DNA of 64,000 nucleotides from Synanceia verrucosa (taxonomy: Eukaryota; Chordata; Actinopteri; Perciformes; Synanceiidae): assembly GCA_029721515.1 (NCBI GenBank), contig CM056563.1:13333454-13397453 (forward strand), written 5' to 3'. Shown piece after piece: positions 59,525-64,000 of the stretch. Position numbers and translations under genes: made by a program. Every line of letters begins with the position of its first letter. Positions within the stretch are counted from its first letter, which is position 1. The notes beneath the pieces are model-generated. The model was not told the DNA's origin. It saw only the letters and a list, made by a program, of their open reading frames with translations, and ran no database searches.

Positions 59525-61217
59525 ACATTTCAAGCAGCGAATACAGTCAAGCCGCCAGAAAACTTCGCCCAACGAGGTCAAAGCTTTGTTGTAGACTGTA
59601 AATAACTATTTTAGTGCTTAACATGTGATTGCAGACCTTAGTGAAGTGAGGATAATTAGTGATTTGTTGACATCAGGCTGTTACATTGTAACCTGGTGGC
59701 ATGGAGTCCGACTGTGAGAGGAGACACTGGACAAAAATAGAAATGCTTTTTTTGTTGCCAGGGAGACGACTAAATATTTTGGCACAGCCCGCGGTCTTAA
59801 TGCGCACTTACTGTATATAGCTTAGAGTGTGATCAAATGGCAGCAACTGAGACCAACCTGCCTGCCAAGGAAGTAAACTTCAGTTAGGAGGAGAAACAGG
59901 CCAAAGTGACATGTTGAAAGTGAGTCAAATCATTGAGCTGATGTGAATCTCTGACTCACAGTCAGCCAGCAACAGGCTTTCATCACTTTTATCTGCTGAC
60001 ATTCAAGTCACACAGCTGCTGTGACTCAATGGGGAAAGGAGTGGCACACTTATACTGCAGTATATTACAACACCATGCAGTTTAGATCACAAATAATGTA
60101 TTTTTCTTTTAATGAAGGAATGAGTAAAATGTTGTGTTTGCCTGCGTTGCAGTCATTCTTTGCTAATAATAATCTTTATATTTACATGGTGCCTCAGGGA
60201 ATGTGCACCATGATCATGCTTTGATCATGGTGCTGCATTTGACGATACTGAATCCTGAACAATGTTGCCTTGATTTGATGAATTTTGGCCTGATCACCTA
60301 ATCAAAGGCATTGTTGCCCACCTACAGCAGATGATCAGAAAGCCAACGACCTCTTTGACCTGCGATATACTATCTGGAATAAGCAGGTAGGGGGGCACTA
60401 AGGGGACTAAGGTATAAAGAGAGAGAACATCCTCCCACCAGGGTGCACATTTCAACCCAACCCTTGTCCTGTGCACCATGCTCCGAACATTAAGAGTGTG
60501 ATATTACTATTACTCTACTATTTTGTCTCTCTTATCATTGTCATATCGGGGAAATAGCTACAAAAAGCAAGAATTGCATGCATGGCTTCATTTTATGGAA
60601 ATTAAAAAGTGATTTAAAAATAAATTTAATTGAACTTTAAGGAAAACATTGTTGGATTTTCAATGGGTTACATGACTACAGTATGTTTAGTCAGTAAGTA
60701 GAGGGGTCTTAGATGGGGATCTTACAGCTTTATGAAGGGTAGGAAGGTTTGCTCATCATAAGGGTTTGTTGAAAAAGAAAAAAAAAACATCTCTCCCTCC
60801 CTCTCATACATTATATAATGTATCTAGTTCACTGAAAGTTCACGCTCAAAGGGTTTATACGTTCACTAACAGACACTCACATTTACACTCAGCTTGCACG
60901 TCCATGGAGCTTAGTTCAGCTGTTTTTGAATATGTGTGTGATCTGTTCTTATCTCGAACAACTGTAATATGTGACCCAAAGAAATTGGCAGCATCTCAGC
61001 CACAGTTACAAACTACATTGTCCTCCTCCTCAGCAAACATCCATCATATAATAGCTTCATTTAATGGCTGATCTCTTTAGATACATAATGTATCTGGGAA
61101 GCTACAGTATATTAAAAAGTTTGGTGTAACACAATGATCTTTTCGTTCCTCTTACCCCAAGACCCAGTCTTAAGACAGTCAGCAGATCTGATGACACAGA
61201 GCACTTTCATACATAAA

Positions 61218-61250
<33 letters not shown>

Positions 61251-62400
61251 ATACAGATCTATTTTTAGAATTGATATTATTGTTAGAACTTATTTATTAA
61301 TGTGCATTAATGTTAATAACCTTTGTTGCCAAAAAATATCAACCTAATGTATACCCTGAAGGAAATCCTACCTTTGTGACAGTTGATTCCTCCATTTACA
61401 TGCTTGGCAGTGCACACACAGACAGACATCTCTTTTGATTGTCTTTTTTTCTGCAGTTTTCGTAGGAATTATCCGTCTGGTTTTTGGGTCTGTTTAGACC
61501 CCATGAAGTCCACAGTTGACAAGAGTGTGTTTAGAGACATGAGCGCTCACTGCCTTCCTGTGGTCACAGTGAGAAATTGCATCTCCACATGAATTTTATG
61601 GTAGAACAGACATTTGAAAGACTAAGTTATTGAAGCATATTGTTCAGTGTCGCTGTGCTAAAGGGTGCACAGTGTGCTGTCACATGAATATTATCCATAG
61701 AAGTTAAATAAAGGTCTCAAAGTATAGACTTGGGCAGACATAAACCAATAAAATTGACAGGAGTCAAAGGTGAACAATAGATTTCTTCACTGATGCAACC
61801 CTGTGTCATCTGTTGAGAAATTTGTAATTTGACCCTTGTAGACACAAACCTGACTGATGGGCTCCACTCTCATACAGGGTTACATCATTGTCATTTGACA
61901 GGCCTCATGGCTACTTTCAGTAAAAAAAGGTCTTTCCTTGTTAATATTATTATTATTAGATTGGATAAAACTTTATTGATCCTGGCAGTGGCAGTAAAAG
62001 AATCCAAACGCAGAAATGAAGACAGAAAAACAGAAGGAATAAAGTGATTATTATTATTATTATTATTAGTAGTAGTAGTAGTAGTAGCAGTAGTATTACA
62101 CAATACAGGAGTGTTACACTGTGATTGCACTATTACACAAACATCAGCAGCCCTGCAGCTCTTTGAGGGACTGGTCCATCCTGTGTTGTATGAGCAACCC
62201 CCTCAGTGCTATTGGCCCACTACTAAAATATCCTTATCGACTTTTATACTATTGGTGAATAGGAAGGAAAAAAAACACCCTGACACACACCTTCCTTGTT
62301 AATATTGATAAGCTGGCAATTCGTTTTTGAAATGGCTTCAGTGTGAACTGAGAACATACAAATAAGCTGCACGTTATTGTAACATTACTGTCAGCTAATG
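59525..62400. other. Divergent spacer between galectin and gtpbp1
   Basis: AT-rich non-coding sequence. It includes a 12-bp-arm palindrome at 60205-60233, (AC)n at 61219-61249, a LINE/SINE-like TGGATAAAACTTTATTGATCC fragment at 61961-61981, and (ATT)n/(AGT)n at 62047-62095. A TATAAA at 60412-60417 is followed by only a seven-codon frame. Confidence 0.5.
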
Positions 62401-62543
62401 TGAAGCGATACAGTGTGGCTAAACTAGCTCTTGTCTGTAGCAGCTAGCGGACCTTATCGTGGACTGCTGCGGTTTGCCTGTGCGTGTCATCACAACAACT
62501 AGAACAGCCTGAAATTTAGCATCATTACGAGGCTGGCACAGAG

Positions 62544-63983
62544 ATGGCGTCAATAGCAGCGACCCATGAGCCAGCTATAAACCCGGGCTCCATACCTCTG
62601 GCCGATGCTTTAGTCCCAGCGAGCATATTTGCTCCAGACCGGGGAGGATGTAGCGACGACGCCGGGGACGAGTGCTTCGATGACGGGGACATGATTAACG
62701 GCGAGCCCGAGGGCCGCGGTGTTGACTTCACCAACAAGGTAAAACTAGGCCCCGGTTAATATGGCGCTGCTAAGCTAACATTAGCTGCTCCTGGGAATGA
62801 ATGAATGGAAAAAGCTATGCGTATATATGCATGCATTATAGCTATGTTATTACTAAACGCATACTGTAACTACCAAGTAATGTTACCTTTAGTAACACCA
62901 CCGAAAATTATACATGACTGACTCCCTGGGCTGAGGATATTGGTTTTGCTGATGTTAAATTAGCTAGTTGTGGCTAACACTAACCCCAGCTGATGCTCCT
63001 CCAGCTCGTAAGCTAACGCTAACATTAGTTGCTTTTTAAGCACTTTGCACCATGTTACAACAACGGGCCTCAAGCTAACCATTTCTGGTGATGATGTTAC
63101 TGTCCAGAAACATAGCACTGACACGACATATTGACACGACAATAAAAACACACTGATGAAACAGAAAAAGATAATGGTCAGGTTAGCCCGCTGGACCATT
63201 AGCAGCATAAATGTCTGTATGAGTGATAAAAAGAAAAGAGCATCAGGCTGCAGACCTGTTTTGAATTATTCAAAGTAGCTTTTAAGTATTTATAGCTGTC
63301 AGATATTTTGTTTACTCTGTGATAAAGTGATGTAAACATGCATGGGAGTGACAGCAGTCAGGTTTGTGTCAAATTACAATGGTGTTACATTTCCTGTGAG
63401 AGGATTACACAGGGTTGCGTCAGGTAGGCAGTCCCTTGCTCACCTTTGTCAGTTTTATTGGCGTGTGTCTTCCTCTGTTAAATGATATTTATAATATACT
63501 TCATATAGTAGCCTATAATTAAGCATGAACATTTCAAGCAAGTCCAATTGACTCTCTCTTTAGCTCTTTACATATATTTTAAGGTCATACTGCCAAAACC
63601 AATTTAAATCTTTTGTTGAATTTGTAATGCATTGTGGCGAAAGAAGTCTGTAAAACTACGAGCAAAGTACAAATTGTTCTTCCACCTGCACTTCCTGCTC
63701 TTCCTCGTATGAATTTCACATTTTCCTTCCTTTAATCTTGCAACTGTTTGGATACAGCACTTGTTTTTTTGTTTTTTTTTTACATCTATTATAGGACAAC
63801 CATCCAGCTTGGGTCATATCTTTAATAAATCTCTGTTTCCCTCTTCTCTACCACGTGCACAAACCCAAAAGCTGGCACTCGTCAGCCCAAATGGAGAGCA
63901 GTATGACTCGTTACTTCGCCAGTTACGGGACAGGATGGAAGAGGGTTGTGGAGAAACCATCTATGTGGTTGGGATGGGCTCAG
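62544..63983 (+). CDS. gtpbp1: GTP-binding protein 1, first two coding exons (partial)
   Basis: These are the N-terminal exons of GTPBP1, a cytosolic EF-Tu-like translational GTPase linked to mRNA turnover and ribosome rescue. Exon 1 (62544-62738) starts at the ATG in CAGAGATGGCG and encodes 65 residues, including VPASIFAPD and NGEPE, ending FTNK before the donor GTAAAA. Exon 2 (63872-63983) encodes LALVSPNGEQYDSLLRQ, then RMEEGCGETIYVVGMGS, ending in phase 1 before GTGAGA. From memory, mammalian GTPBP1 has VPASMFAPE, NGEPE, TSK, LVLVSP, EQYDSLLRQ and RMDEGCGETIYVIGQGS at matching positions. The GTPase domain and the rest lie beyond 64000. Intron 1 is 1.13 kb. GTPBP2 shares parts of this motif, but the VPASxFAP block favours GTPBP1. 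Confidence 0.92.
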
Positions 63984-64000
63984 GTGAGAAAACATACTTT

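Noticed and set aside
60412..60510. TATAAA followed by an ATG in a fair context
   Set aside because: The frame has only seven codons before a stop, and no downstream exon is recognisable.

Overview
The window is nuclear DNA from a ray-finned fish, most likely a teleost. The signs are exons with canonical GT-AG introns, very frequent (CA)n and (AT)n microsatellites, a V-SINE-type tRNA-derived SINE, and many short inverted-repeat (MITE-like) DNA transposons of TTAA, hAT and PIF/Harbinger type. Nothing is bacterial, and there are no operons or CRISPR arrays.

Only three genes can be supported with confidence. At the left edge, on the minus strand, is the first coding exon of a T-type calcium channel alpha-1 subunit that best fits cacna1i (Cav3.3). 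The rest of that gene lies beyond position 1. At 55.7-59.5 kb, minus strand, is a complete four-exon proto-type galectin of 135 residues with a TATA promoter and all eight sugar-contacting residues. At the right edge, plus strand, are the first two coding exons of the GTP-binding protein gene gtpbp1. The galectin and gtpbp1 start about 3 kb apart and are divergent. Human CACNA1I, GTPBP1 and LGALS1/LGALS2 all lie on 22q12-q13, so the window fits a rearranged piece of that conserved segment.

The 55 kb between cacna1i and the galectin is mostly non-coding and repeat-rich. From left to right it holds: a MITE with TAGCCTGG ends (3.8 kb); a repeat carrying a RecQ-like helicase fragment split by a PIF/Harbinger MITE (5.1-6.0 kb); a decayed hAT-like element with other repeats inside it (9.6-10.6 kb); an 857-bp MITE with an internal hairpin (11.3-12.1 kb); purine-rich tracts and a TTAA MITE (13-15.4 kb); a V-SINE interrupted by a MITE (23.1-24.0 kb); a TTAA element (27.2 kb); a TTAA element that contains a hAT element (29.3-30.7 kb); and a piggyBac-like MITE (33.1 kb). 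Next come a CpG-dense candidate promoter (40.3 kb), a palindromic pair of RE1/REST-type silencer motifs (42.4 kb), and a 32-copy, 33-bp minisatellite (51.2-52.2 kb) beside two TCTCGCGAGA promoter motifs.

The most interesting non-genic signals are the inverted RE1 pair, the minisatellite with internal higher-order duplication next to the TCTCGCGAGA pair, and the transposon nests whose target-site duplications let the insertion order be read directly. A weak candidate terminal exon at 37.7 kb may mark an unrecognised gene. Exon boundaries were read by eye from splice signals and family length; nothing was aligned by computer.
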